Shown in pieces: positions 34,951 to 44,588 of a DNA stretch of 64,000 bases (positions are counted from its first letter, which is position 1; the number at the start of each line of letters is the position of its first letter). Both the position numbers and the translations under genes were made by a program. Source of the DNA: 3107 sp965216225 (GTDB lineage: Bacteria > Pseudomonadota > Alphaproteobacteria > Rhodobacterales > Rhodobacteraceae). The stretch lies in contig CBDCFF010000030.1 in NCBI GenBank assembly GCA_965216225.1, positions 162,565 to 226,564 on the forward strand. Direction: 5' to 3'. Under the pieces are notes generated by a model. The model saw nothing but the letters and a program-made list of their open reading frames with translations, was not told the origin of the DNA and made no database searches.

Positions 34951-36792
34951 TCATGCGACACGGATCGAGCTGCCGGAAACGATGTCTTTCCTGAAGGCGT
35001 ATTCCAGATTTTCGCCTTCGGACCTGATCAGGATGCTCAGCATGGACTCGAGCGTGAAGTACGCCCGGAGCAGGCGGAATATCAGATAGTCGGGCAGGGC
35101 CAGAATGGCGCGCGGCATTCCGTTCAGCAGGGCAGCCACGATGGCGACGATTGCCGGCGCGCCCGTCGCCACGGCGACAACGGATTGCCAGATCAGCGGA
35201 TTGTCGGGGTTGAAGCCGCCAAAATACTCCATCATGCCGAAAAGCATCAGGGGAACCAGCATGGCGCGGCGCGCCGAATTGATCAGCATGTAAGGCAGGA
35301 TGATCTTTCCCCGCAGCGTCACCCAGTCCGAATACATCAGATCGCGGCAGCGGGAACTGATATGATAGACGGACCGGAACCAGCGCATCCGCTGTTCGCG
35401 CATATGGGAATAGGAGGCCGGCACTTCCGAGATGTAGCGGATGCGGGGATCGACGACCGAAGAAAACCCGAGCTCTCCGACGCGCAGTGAAATGTCGGTG
35501 TCTTCCCCGTTCATGCCTTCGACGAACCCGCCCAGATAACGCACATGTTCCGTTCGGAACGCCACGAACATGCCGGGAATGCCCACCACCCCGTCCACAG
35601 CCCCCATGGCGACCGAATAGAAGCCGTGCTTTACAAGGACTTCCAGCAAACGGGCGCGATCGAACAATGCGCCTCCGGGGGGGACGGGGACGCCGCCGAC
35701 AACGCCGACGGCGGGATTGGAAAAATACGGCATCGCGCGCGAGAGGTTGTCTTCGCCGACCAGGGTATCCGCATCGACCCTGATCAGAAATTCGGTTTCG
35801 ACCGCATCCAGCCCGGCGTTCAGGGCATTTGACTTTCCGGGTTTTGGCACGTTGATCACGCGCCCGCGCGCGCTCCCGCACGCCGCCAGCGCCTTTTGGG
35901 CAATGTTTTCGGTGTTATCGGTAGAGTTGTTGTTCATGATCAGGATATGAACCTCGCCGCCATAATGGGCGGCGGCCCTGTCCATCGCCCGTATGGTGTC
36001 CGCAATGATGTATTCTTCATTGTGCGATGGGACGATGATGCTGACGCCGGGGGTGACCCGGCGACGTTTGCGCGTCACGATGTCGTAGATTGCAAGCAGG
36101 TAGAGCTGTCCGAACAGCGCGGGCAGCAACAGGAATATCCCCGGCCCGATACCGCCAAGCAGGGTTATCCTGCGCATCTGTTCGACCAGCCACAGATCAA
36201 GCCCGCCGGCATGGACGGATATGCAGGTGGCGCTCAGGCACACGAAACCAAGACGCATCGCGGCTTTTCGGTTGCTTGCGGGGTGATGTTCGATCCGGAT
36301 TCGCATGGGCATGTGGCCACGCTCCAGAAGTTTGAAGGAATAACAGGCAAATCCCAGAAGCCCGGTCAGGATCGCGCTGAGATGCAGGGAATATGCGATG
36401 CCAAGATGTTGAAAGGCCGTGGCATTCGCCAGATCGAGGATGCCGCAGATCAGTGCAAAGCTGATCACCAGATCCAGCCCGAACAGCAACCGGCCCCATG
36501 CCGAGGCGGAACTGAATGCGGCGAATGCAATGAAGAAGGACAGGATGAAGATGCGTACCGCGATTGCGTGGCGGCCCTCGTAAGGCGAAAATACAAGATC
36601 CCGGTTGGGAAAGATCGTGCTGAGCGCCGGCGTGTTGACCAGCCAGAGCAGCGAAAGGGCGATGACGCAGAATGAAAGCAGCATCGCCGGGGCGCGCCAG
36701 ACCGGAATGAACCCCGCAAACCGCTTTGGCGCGCTGTCCACGGATACGAAACTGATCTGATCGCGTTTGTCCTGATCAGGGGGGGAACTCAT
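34951..36792 (-). CDS. membrane family-2 glycosyltransferase (BcsA/hyaluronan-synthase-like)
   Basis: 613 residues. Several N-terminal membrane helices (up to about residue 240) precede a processive GT2 domain: GVSIIVPSHNEEYIIADTIR, VPKPGKSNALNAGLDA, IRVDADTLVGEDNL (D-x-D), MNGEDTDISLRVGELG (third Asp) and REQRMRWFRSVY (Q-x-x-R-W). C-terminal helices follow. The motif set predicts polymer synthesis and export across the inner membrane. No PilZ domain was seen at the C-terminus. It overlaps the BcsB-like gene by 4 bases, like a bcsA-bcsB pair, and sits downstream of sqdB. Confidence 0.85.
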   Translation of the reverse strand: MSSPPDQDKRDQISFVSVDSAPKRFAGFIPVWRAPAMLLSFCVIALSLLWLVNTPALSTIFPNRDLVFSPYEGRHAIAVRIFILSFFIAFAAFSSASAWGRLLFGLDLVISFALICGILDLANATAFQHLGIAYSLHLSAILTGLLGFACYSFKLLERGHMPMRIRIEHHPASNRKAAMRLGFVCLSATCISVHAGGLDLWLVEQMRRITLLGGIGPGIFLLLPALFGQLYLLAIYDIVTRKRRRVTPGVSIIVPSHNEEYIIADTIRAMDRAAAHYGGEVHILIMNNNSTDNTENIAQKALAACGSARGRVINVPKPGKSNALNAGLDAVETEFLIRVDADTLVGEDNLSRAMPYFSNPAVGVVGGVPVPPGGALFDRARLLEVLVKHGFYSVAMGAVDGVVGIPGMFVAFRTEHVRYLGGFVEGMNGEDTDISLRVGELGFSSVVDPRIRYISEVPASYSHMREQRMRWFRSVYHISSRCRDLMYSDWVTLRGKIILPYMLINSARRAMLVPLMLFGMMEYFGGFNPDNPLIWQSVVAVATGAPAIVAIVAALLNGMPRAILALPDYLIFRLLRAYFTLESMLSILIRSEGENLEYAFRKDIVSGSSIRVA

Positions 36793-38378
36793 GGCGCGCC
36801 CCGTTGTCCGGGTTGAACGAGAAGCGCAACCGGCACGGCAGACATGAGCGCGGACATGAGCGGGGCAATATCCTCCGTGTTCAAATCCGCAATGGTGATC
36901 GGCGCGTCAGCAGCGCCGCGGAATACCAGCCAGCGATTTTCCGAAGGCGGTTCGGATGACAGCCAGCCATCGAGGGTTTTCCGGCCCAGCACCGTGATCC
37001 CGGCATCAGAGGCCGTCGGCGACAGGATTGCGCCGTCGGGGGCCACTTCGGCAATCAACCCGGCGGCGGCGGTTGCATCGGCGGCGGATATTCCTTCGCG
37101 AATGCTGATCTGAATCGCGGCGGCATCGGCCAGTTTTCCGCGAAGTTCCCGCAATTCGTCCGAAAATCGCGCGCCTCCGCCTGTCAAATGTGTTTCGGGG
37201 CGCATTTCCGCAAGCAGTTCCGGCCCCGCGCCGCACCTTCCTTCGGGGGTGTGGGTGCCGGCAACCGTAACCTGAAGCACATTGTCGCTTTCATGGCTGT
37301 CGGCGGGAACGGGAATGCTTTTGCGGAATGCCGATTGATCGGTGCGAATGGTATCCATCTGAATGGTTCGGCCGTTCAGCGTCGTGAAAACAAGCCAGGC
37401 CGCGCCGTCGGGCCGGGGGCCCAGCATCAGGGACAATTCCAGTGTCCGGGGGTAATCCTGCGTGGCAATTTCCCGCAACCTGTAACGTGTGCGCCAGCTT
37501 GTGCTTTGGTGAAAGCGCCGCACCCCGGCGTTTGCGCCCCGTTGCGCGATTTCCAGCGGCCAGGATATGGAGGCATGAACATCTTCCGGCGCGGTGATGG
37601 CCCGCAGGTCCGCGACCTCGCGCAGTCGTTCGATCGACAATGCCGGCATGTCGGCGTCTGCGGCAAATGTCACATCGTGCCCCTTGCGGCCGAGATCCCC
37701 CGCCAGCGCCAGGATAAGGCCGCGCTCGTTATCGCCATTGCCGGGGGTGTCCGGCCAATCGGCATACACATGCTGCCCCCAGGCGCCGAGTTGATCGCGC
37801 GTGGACAGCCGGGCGGCGTCAAGAGCGAGATAAAGCCCGCTGCTGCGTTCAATCTCCACAACCGCCCCGATGTTCCTTTCGGAAACGCATCCGCTATCCG
37901 TGCCGTTCCCTTGCAGGCTGAACGAGACCTGAAGCGTCGGCGCCGACAGTTCGTCAGGCATCAGCGGAATGCGCACGGACCTGCGCGTTTCGCCGGAGTC
38001 AAGCAGCAACTCGCCTCGGCGCGCACTGTTGATTGATATGCGCAGGGCGGCCTTTACCCCCGCCAGAACCTGAAGCGTTGCATCAATTTGCAGATAGCCT
38101 GCCTGCGGCCGTGTATCGACAGGCAGGGAGAAAGCGACATTCTGATAGGCGGGCAGACCGGACAGGAGTATCGTGCCCCTGCCATGGGGCCTGAACCGGG
38201 TGACTTCCGCCGTTTCCAAGCTGACAGAAGCGGGATGTCCGGTTTCGAAAATGACTTGCGGTTCGGACAGATAGGCCCCGATCTGCTGCAATTTGCGATC
38301 CCTGAAGCCCCGGTCCGAAAGCACGATGGCGGCGGCGGCGATCAGGAATGCAAGCAACGCGATACCAACCAGGCGCAT
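36789..38378 (-). CDS. BcsB-like periplasmic subunit of polysaccharide synthase
   Basis: 529 residues with an N-terminal membrane anchor (VGIALLAFLIAAAAIVLSDR) and a large extracytoplasmic part resembling BcsB. There are two jelly-roll-like carbohydrate-binding regions (FSLPVDTRPQAGYLQIDATL; PLMPDELSAPTLQVSFSLQG and the cysteine stretch DSGCVSERNIGAVVEIE), with flavodoxin-like segments between. A conventional C-terminal BcsB membrane helix is weak (LMSALMSAVPVALLVQ). It is coupled by a 4-base overlap to the GT2 gene. Function as the partner that guides the growing polymer is inferred from the pairing. Confidence 0.72.
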   Translation of the reverse strand: MRLVGIALLAFLIAAAAIVLSDRGFRDRKLQQIGAYLSEPQVIFETGHPASVSLETAEVTRFRPHGRGTILLSGLPAYQNVAFSLPVDTRPQAGYLQIDATLQVLAGVKAALRISINSARRGELLLDSGETRRSVRIPLMPDELSAPTLQVSFSLQGNGTDSGCVSERNIGAVVEIERSSGLYLALDAARLSTRDQLGAWGQHVYADWPDTPGNGDNERGLILALAGDLGRKGHDVTFAADADMPALSIERLREVADLRAITAPEDVHASISWPLEIAQRGANAGVRRFHQSTSWRTRYRLREIATQDYPRTLELSLMLGPRPDGAAWLVFTTLNGRTIQMDTIRTDQSAFRKSIPVPADSHESDNVLQVTVAGTHTPEGRCGAGPELLAEMRPETHLTGGGARFSDELRELRGKLADAAAIQISIREGISAADATAAAGLIAEVAPDGAILSPTASDAGITVLGRKTLDGWLSSEPPSENRWLVFRGAADAPITIADLNTEDIAPLMSALMSAVPVALLVQPGQRGAP

Positions 38379-38405
38379 CGGACACCCTTTCGGAAACAGG
38401 GAACC

Positions 38406-38441
38406 GTTCTGCCGGCCCCCGGCAATGGAGGCCGGCAGAAC
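38406..38441. terminator. 12-bp perfect hairpin between sqdB and the BcsB-like gene
   Basis: GTTCTGCCGGCC and GGCCGGCAGAAC form a perfect 12-bp stem around a 12-base loop. There is no T-tract on either side. In the direction of transcription (leftward) it follows the sqdB stop by about 10 bases and precedes the BcsB-like start by about 27, so it may attenuate read-through or protect the sqdB mRNA end. Confidence 0.55.
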
Positions 38442-39042
38442 ATGGCCGGCTTACGCCGCGCAGGCCCCCTTGAGGACGCCCGGACGCTGCCTGTCGGTCC
38501 AGGTTGACACGCAGGGGATCATGTTCAACTGGCAGCGATGGGCAAATCGGCGGGCGATCTGCTGCGTTTCCTCAAGCAGTCCCGCTTCCAGTGTGATCGG
38601 GTCGAGGCCAAGCGAAATGAATGTCCTGTTCGACACCCGCAGGCCGTTTTCGGCGGCTTCGTTGCGAGGGTTGTCAACAAAGGCCACCCCGGCCCCGGAA
38701 ATGCGCGCGACAGTCCTTGCCAGTCTTCTGACAGAGTGGGTTTCCGTCATCTGGTTCAGAATTTTGACCTTGCCAGAGCGTTCGGGCGGATTTTCAACCG
38801 CCAGTGCGATACATTTCACCGTATCCTGAATGTGGATGAAGGCCCGGGTCTGGCCACCGGTGCCATGCACGGTCAGCGGATGCCCGACCGCCGCCTGCAT
38901 CAGGAAACGGTTGAGGACGGTTCCATAGTCGCCGTCATAGTCGAACCGGTTTATCAGGCGGTCATCCAGCCGTGTTTCCGCGGTCTGGGTGCCCCAGACA
39001 ATGCCCTGATGAAGATCGGTGATGCGCACAAGGTCATTCCTA

Positions 39043-40088
39043 GAGCGGTTCATCATTTGTTTGAATCTCGGGATTCCGTTTTTCGTTGAATTGTGATTCA
39101 AACTGCGTGCCGGGACTGGAGGCCGGCATGCATGGTAAAACCCTATTCGAATGATCTTCGGGAGCGTGCAGTAGCAGCTGTTGTTTCCGGCGAGACGGCA
39201 CGTGTTGTGGCTGCCCGTTTCTCGGTGGCTGTTTCTTCGGTGATCAAGTGGCGCCAGCGATATCGCGAGACTGGCAGCGTGGCGCCTGGCAAGATGGGTG
39301 GCCACCGCAGGATTATCCTTGAACCCCACCGTGATTTTATCCTGGAGCAGATCAACCGCACGCCGCACCTGACGCTGCATGGTCTGAAAGACATGCTGGC
39401 GAAGCGGGGCGTCAAGGTGTCCCACAATGCGGTCTGGCACTTCATGCGCCGCGAGGGGCTGAGCTTCAAAAAAAAACACTGCTCGCCCTTGAGCGGGCCC
39501 GAGCCGATGTGGCCCGCCGGCGAAAGCGCTGGAAGGGGGTCATGCGTCAACTCGATCCGCGCAAGCTGGTCTTCATTGATGAAACCTGGATCAAGACCAA
39601 CATGGCTCCGCTGCGCGGCTGGGGACCAAAAGGCAAACGCCTGCACGGCTTTGCGCCCCATGGCCACTGGAACACCATGACGTTCATTGCTGCCTTGCGC
39701 TGCGATCAATTGACGGCGCCCTGTGTCTTTGACGGCCCGATCAACGGGCAGTCCTTCCGTGCCTATATCGATCAACTGCTTGTCCCTGCACTGAAGCCCG
39801 GCGATATCGTCATCATGGACAACCTCGGCTGCCATAAATCGAAAGCCGTGCGCGATGCCATCAAGGCGGCAGGCGTGCGGGTGTGGTTCCTGCCACCATA
39901 CTCGCCAGACCTGAACCCGATCGAGCAGACATTCGCCAAGATCAAACACTGGATGCGGATGGCTCGGAAACGAACCAGTGAAGAGGCCTGGCGATACGTT
40001 GGACGCCTCGTCGGATCAATCACACAACAGGAATGCCAAAACTACCTCGAAAACACAGGCTATGGTTCAGTCAAAATGTGAAGGACTC
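39043..40088 (+). mobile_element. IS630-family element inserted in sqdB
   Basis: 1046 bp flanked by a TA duplication (39041-39042 and 40089-40090), the target preference of the IS630/Tc1 group. Terminal inverted repeats are visible: GAGCGGTTCATCATTTG at the left and, on the other strand, GAGTCCTTCACATTTTG at the right. Both transposase frames are intact and the target gene is otherwise perfect, so the insertion looks recent and the element possibly active. Confidence 0.9.
39132..40081 (+). CDS. IS630 transposase in two overlapping frames
   Basis: Frame 1 from ATG 39132 encodes the DNA-binding part (MVKPYSNDLRERAVAAVVSG; AVSSVIKWRQRYRETGSV). Frame 2, up to 40081, encodes the DDE core: LVFIDETWIKTNMAPL, VIMDNLGCHKSKAV and PDLNPIEQTFAKIKHW. 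A run of nine A residues (39468-39476) lies where a -1 slip would join SFKKK directly to TLLALERARADVARRRKRW and on into the core. Frameshifting on A-runs is a known way of making transposase in this family. Confidence 0.88.
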
Positions 40089-40966
40089 TAGCATAGAACT
40101 GGAACAGCAACTGATCCATGGACTTTGTCATGTGATACACACTGCCCGGATTTGTCGGGTACAGGATTTCGCGCTGGAAAATCTGCTGGTTGTCACCGGG
40201 CACATAGACCTTCAGATACCCTTCGGGAATTTCCATTCCGTCATCATCGTACCCGTAAACGCCCATGGTTCCCAGATGAATGACATGCGGATCAATGTTC
40301 AGCCGGACGACAGCGGCCAGAAGGTTGTGCGTGGCGCGGATATTGTTATCGACCGTATAACGCTTCTCCGCAGTCCCCTTCATCGAATATGGCGCGGCGC
40401 GCTGCTCTCCAAAATGAATCACCGTATCCGGCCCGAGGGTTTCAAGAAGCGCTTCGAGCCGTTCATACTCGCCTGCCACATCAATCTTTTCAAAGCCGAT
40501 CCTTTTCCCGGTCGCTTCGGCCCAGGCATCCAGACGGGTCTCGATCAAAGTGATCGGTGTCAGGCTGTTGGCCCCCAGCGCACAATCAATCTCGCGCCGG
40601 GAAAGGTTGTCCAGTATGGTGACGCGATGTCCGGTTTGCGAAAGATGAAGGGCGGTCGGCCAACCGCAAAACCCGTCGCCTCCGATAATGACCACTTTTT
40701 GCATTGCATTTCCTTTCTTCGATTCTGAAGGCCGTCGCGGTCAGCCGGACACGCGATCAGACGCCGGTTTCCATGTGTCAGACAGTATGGCAGGCGGGCG
40801 TGGAATTCTCTGGACCAGGCGGATAGGCAGGCGGCGCACACGGACTTTCCCCTATCCCGCAGGACAGGATTGCAGAGCCTCCCGGACAGCTTTCGATGCG
40901 TTCGGTCGCGCCTGACCCCGGACATGGATTGTTCGGCCAGCCAGGCGGCAGGGTCTGGCCGCCGGG

Positions 40967-43096
40967 TCAGTCCCGATACGTCCGCCCAAGGTTTTTCCGG
41001 GTGGCATCCCAGATTTGTCCGAGTTCATCCAGCCGTTGCCCAAAGCGGTCAACTGTCCCGGTCCTCAGATTCCGCTCAAGCACGGCAAGGGCGCCGTGAA
41101 GTTTCGACGCCCCAAGCACCGCCGCCGATCCTGCAAGGCGATGCAGCGCATCGACAAAAGACACATCCGCCTGTTCGGATGGATCGGCAAGGGTCAGGCG
41201 GGTGAACACGGCGTCGCCTTCCTCGATGAACCTTGCCAGCAGGTCTGCGATCTTGCCCGATTCGATGGAATTTCGCAGTTCCGACACCGTGGACGGATCG
41301 AAAAGCCCTGCACCTGCGTCATCCGGCCCGGACGAATCACCCTCGCCGGATTCCGGCCCCGCGAACAGATCGAGCACAGCCCGCAGCCTTGCGCGGGAAA
41401 CCGGTTTTACCAGCACGTCGTCCATACCGGCCTGCCGGAATTTCCGAACATCTTCGGGAAGCGCATTTGCCGTCAGCGCGATGATCGGCGTCATGTCCGG
41501 CGCGCCCCCGGTTGCGCGGATTGTCCGCGCGGCCTGAACGCCGTCCATGCGCGGCATACTGATGTCCATCAGGATGATGTCAAAGCGCTGTCGGCGCGCC
41601 ATGGCGACGCCTTCCTCGCCATTGCGCGCCTCGGAAACGATGTGCCCGTCCTGTTCAAGCATTTCGCGCGCAACCAGACGATTCACGGTATTGTCTTCGA
41701 CAATCAGGATGTTCAGCGGACGGGGCGGCAAACCATCCGTTTCAGCCTGCCGGCCCACGGATGACCGCCCCCCCGATCCCGGCGTCTCTGCCGCCTGCGA
41801 CCGGGACATCGGCGGCAGGGGAAGCCGAACCCGGAACAGACTCCCTTCGCCCGGTTCGCTTTCAACGTCGATTGATCCGTTCATGACCTTCACCAGCCGT
41901 CTGGTAATTCCCAGTCCAAGGCCGGTCCCGGACGAGGTGCGTCCATAGGACGGGTCCAGTGTGACAAAATCGTCGAATATCCGCGCCCTGTCGGCTTCGG
42001 CGATGCCTGTTCCGGTATCGGCGACACGAAATTCGACCATGTCCGAATCTTCCATGCCTTCGATTTCGACGGTTACGGAACCTTCGTGCGTGAACTTCAG
42101 GGCGTTGCCGAGAATATTGAGCAGTATCTGCGTCAGGCGCATGTCATCGCCCGAAACCAGTGTCCCGGTCATGTTGATGCAGGAGACGGAAAGTTCAACG
42201 CGGCGGGATTGCGCGACTGATCTCTGGCTTCCGCAAATTCCGTTCACCAGATCAATCAGATCGAACGGCTTTTGATCCGGTTGCAGCGTCCCCGCATCCA
42301 GCCTGGATATTTCCAGAACATCGTTGACATGATGCAGCAGTATTCTGCCCGAGGTTGCCGCAATCCCCAGAAGTTCCCGCTGCCGCTGGTCAAGCGACGT
42401 GTCCTCCAGCACCTCAAGCGTGCCCAGCAATCCATTCAGCGGCGTGCGCATCTCGTGACTCATCACCGCCAGGAACTCCGCCTTGGTCCGCTCGCCGGCC
42501 AACGCCTCGTCACGGGCTTGCCGGAGTTCCGTTTCGGCGGCGATCCGGTCTGAAATATCGCGCAGGAATGCAACGAATATCTCGCCTTCCCTGCTTTGGG
42601 CGCTGGAAATGGAAAGTTCGACCGGAAAGACGCGGCCATCCCTGTGCCGGGCTTGCAGTTCCACGCGCCCCTGATCGACGACACGTTTCTCGCCGGTCTC
42701 AAGATAACGCCGCATACCCGCTGCGTGGGCGGCGCGCAGATGATCGGGAATGATCAGATCCCCGAGATCGGCGCCAATGGTGTCATCTGCGGTGTATCCG
42801 AACACGTTCTCGGCGGCACGGTTGAATTCAAGAATCCGGGCGGATCGGTCGATGACCAGCACCGCGTCCAGCGCGCTGTTGATGACGGCTTCGAGGCGCG
42901 AGGACGTGGCCTCGGTGTCCCGTGACTGCGCCTTGATCAGGCGAAGCTGACGCCACGATGCCGCCGCAAGGGCAAGCAAAAGCGCCAGCAGACAAAGGGC
43001 GGGACCGGCAATCATCATCAAGGCCCGCGCCATGCCGTTTTGCTGGTGGCCGGCGCCTCCATGTCGCGGCGGATTTGAAATGTCATGGCAGTTCAT
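40967..43096 (-). CDS. hybrid sensor histidine kinase (PAS, HisKA, HATPase, REC, Hpt)
   Basis: 709 residues. An N-terminal membrane helix (about 28-48) is followed by a PAS domain (about 62-180; SALDAVLVIDRSARILEFNR). HisKA has the phospho-accepting His in AVMSHEMRTPLNGLLG near 213. HATPase has LLNILGNALKFTHEG and ADTGTGIAEADRARI. A receiver domain (ILIVEDNTVNRLVAREML, phospho-Asp in ILMDISMPRMDG) and a C-terminal Hpt domain (DALHRLAGSAAVLGASKLHG) follow. The layout is an ArcB/BarA-type phosphorelay. It is divergent from a LuxR-type regulator 170 bases away, its likely output. Confidence 0.92.
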   Translation of the reverse strand: MNCHDISNPPRHGGAGHQQNGMARALMMIAGPALCLLALLLALAAASWRQLRLIKAQSRDTEATSSRLEAVINSALDAVLVIDRSARILEFNRAAENVFGYTADDTIGADLGDLIIPDHLRAAHAAGMRRYLETGEKRVVDQGRVELQARHRDGRVFPVELSISSAQSREGEIFVAFLRDISDRIAAETELRQARDEALAGERTKAEFLAVMSHEMRTPLNGLLGTLEVLEDTSLDQRQRELLGIAATSGRILLHHVNDVLEISRLDAGTLQPDQKPFDLIDLVNGICGSQRSVAQSRRVELSVSCINMTGTLVSGDDMRLTQILLNILGNALKFTHEGSVTVEIEGMEDSDMVEFRVADTGTGIAEADRARIFDDFVTLDPSYGRTSSGTGLGLGITRRLVKVMNGSIDVESEPGEGSLFRVRLPLPPMSRSQAAETPGSGGRSSVGRQAETDGLPPRPLNILIVEDNTVNRLVAREMLEQDGHIVSEARNGEEGVAMARRQRFDIILMDISMPRMDGVQAARTIRATGGAPDMTPIIALTANALPEDVRKFRQAGMDDVLVKPVSRARLRAVLDLFAGPESGEGDSSGPDDAGAGLFDPSTVSELRNSIESGKIADLLARFIEEGDAVFTRLTLADPSEQADVSFVDALHRLAGSAAVLGASKLHGALAVLERNLRTGTVDRFGQRLDELGQIWDATRKNLGRTYRD

Positions 43097-43267
43097 TTTA
43101 GCATTTCATGCCCGACAGAAACCGGTTTTTTGCGTTCATGCTCAACAAAACGGAAAACCGGCCGGTTTGTTCAGGTCAATCGGTCATTCATCGCGCCGGG
43201 TTCACAAGTTGTCAAAGACCAGGTGCAAGACTGGATGAGACTGATCTTATCGCGGATGGCCACCTGA

Positions 43268-43870
43268 ATGCGGATACTTGTCGCCGATGATCACGATCTT
43301 GTTCGGGAAACCATTGCCGCCTTCCTTCAGGGCCAGGGGATTGACGAGGTTGCAAGCGTCGGAACGCTTTGCGAAGCGATGAAAGAGATAGAGAATACCG
43401 GTGGCTTCGATCTGGTGTTGCTGGACTATCACATGCCGGGGATGGAGGGGCTGCGCGGTTTGTCCAGCATGATCCGCGCGAATGCCGGCAAACCCGTCGC
43501 ACTGCTGTCGGGCTCTGCCAATCGCAATATTGCCGAGGCCGCTGTCCAGGCGGGCGCTGCCGGTTTCGTCCCCAAAACGCTCGGGGCAAAATCCATGATG
43601 GCCGCGATCATGTTCATGGCGGCGGGCGAAACATATTTGCCCATCGAGTTTCTGCACGAAAACAGCGTGAAGGCCGACAGTGGCCTGACCCGGCGCGAAA
43701 GTCAGGTTCTGCGCGGCATTTGCGAAGGTCGGTCAAACAAGGAAATTGCCCGCATCCATGACGTGCAGGAAGTTACCGTAAAGCTGCATGTCAGGACTCT
43801 TTGCCGCAAACTTGGCGCCAAAAATCGCACCCGGGCCGCGATGATCGCACGGGATAGGAATATCGTGTGA
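43268..43870 (+). CDS. LuxR-type (NarL/FixJ) response regulator
   Basis: 200 residues. The receiver domain has the acidic pair in ILVADDHDLVRET, the phospho-Asp in LVLLDYHMPGMEG and the Lys in AAGFVPKTLG. The LuxR-type DNA-binding domain is LTRRESQVLRGICEGRSNKE followed by VTVKLHVRTLCRKLGAKNRT. Divergent from the hybrid kinase, so probably the final receiver of that phosphorelay. The target genes are not evident. Confidence 0.92.
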   Translation: MRILVADDHDLVRETIAAFLQGQGIDEVASVGTLCEAMKEIENTGGFDLVLLDYHMPGMEGLRGLSSMIRANAGKPVALLSGSANRNIAEAAVQAGAAGFVPKTLGAKSMMAAIMFMAAGETYLPIEFLHENSVKADSGLTRRESQVLRGICEGRSNKEIARIHDVQEVTVKLHVRTLCRKLGAKNRTRAAMIARDRNIV

Positions 43871-43946
43871 ACCCGGAATACGCCGCCCGCTGATCTGCGG
43901 CATGTATTTTCTGGACATGAACGGCACGGGCCGCAATATCGGGTGG

Positions 43947-44549
43947 ATGAATTTCAATCTGCCAAAACCGGCGCGGGGCCAGGCGATCGGCCTGCTGGGG
44001 GGGTCGTTCGATCCGCCCCACGCCGGGCATGTCCATATTTCGCGCGAAGCCCTGAAGCGGTTCGGGCTGGACCGTATCTGGTGGCTGGTCAGCCCCGGCA
44101 ACCCGCTGAAGGAACGGGGTCCGGCGCCGTTGGAGCAGCGCGCACAGGCGTGCCGCGCGCTGCTGCGGCATCCACGGATCGAGGTGACGGAGTATGAGGC
44201 CCGCATGGGCACGCGGTATACCGCAGAGACGCTGGAGGCGCTGTTCGGCGACTACCCCGGCCAGCGTTTCGTCTGGCTGATGGGGGCGGACAATCTGGCG
44301 GAATTTCATCACTGGGAGCGTTGGGAATGGATTCTGGCGAATATTCCCGTGGGGGTCGTCGCCCGCCCCGGACAGGGGATTCCGGCGCGACTTTCCCCTG
44401 CGGCCAGGCGATTCGCGCGGTTTCGCATCCAGGGCCGCAATGCGCAGGCGCTTGCCGGTGCAGAGGCCCCGGCATGGTGTTTCATCAATGCGCCGATGCT
44501 TGACATTTCCTCCACCCGCCTGCGGGCGGCAGGTGTGTGGCGGATATGA
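43947..44549 (+). CDS. nadD: nicotinate-nucleotide adenylyltransferase
   Basis: About 200 residues making nicotinate adenine dinucleotide in NAD synthesis. Diagnostic motifs are GLLGGSFDPPHAGHVHISRE (nucleotidyltransferase H-x-G-H), VWLMGADNLAEFHHWERWEW and the C-terminal ISSTRLRA, the ISSTxIR signature. Start at 43947 places the normal short leader before the first strand; 43902 is an in-frame alternative. Confidence 0.93.
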   Translation: MNFNLPKPARGQAIGLLGGSFDPPHAGHVHISREALKRFGLDRIWWLVSPGNPLKERGPAPLEQRAQACRALLRHPRIEVTEYEARMGTRYTAETLEALFGDYPGQRFVWLMGADNLAEFHHWERWEWILANIPVGVVARPGQGIPARLSPAARRFARFRIQGRNAQALAGAEAPAWCFINAPMLDISSTRLRAAGVWRI

Positions 44550-44588
44550 TCTTGCCCGGCGCCACGGGGCTGGGCTAGAACCGTCGGC

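Larger units (their letters stand above)
38451..40704 (-). pseudogene. sqdB: UDP-sulfoquinovose synthase, disrupted by IS630 element
   Basis: NAD-dependent enzyme making UDP-sulfoquinovose, the head-group donor of the sulfolipid SQDG. The 5' part (from ATG 40704) has VVIIGGDGFCGWPTALHLS (NAD-binding), the long substrate region and the Y-x-x-x-K-type site in YHMTKSMDQLL. It is interrupted at 40090. The 3' part resumes at 39042 (NDLVRITDLHQGIVWGTQT; ENPPERSGKVKILNQMTE) and ends at 38451. Removing the element and one TA restores an uninterrupted frame of 401 codons, the normal length. The gene is therefore broken only by the insertion. Confidence 0.92.

Noticed and set aside
40705..40966. Possible gene or RNA between sqdB and the hybrid kinase
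   Set aside because: Short frames lack ribosome-binding sites and family features, and no tRNA-like or terminator structure was seen; probably only the sqdB promoter region.
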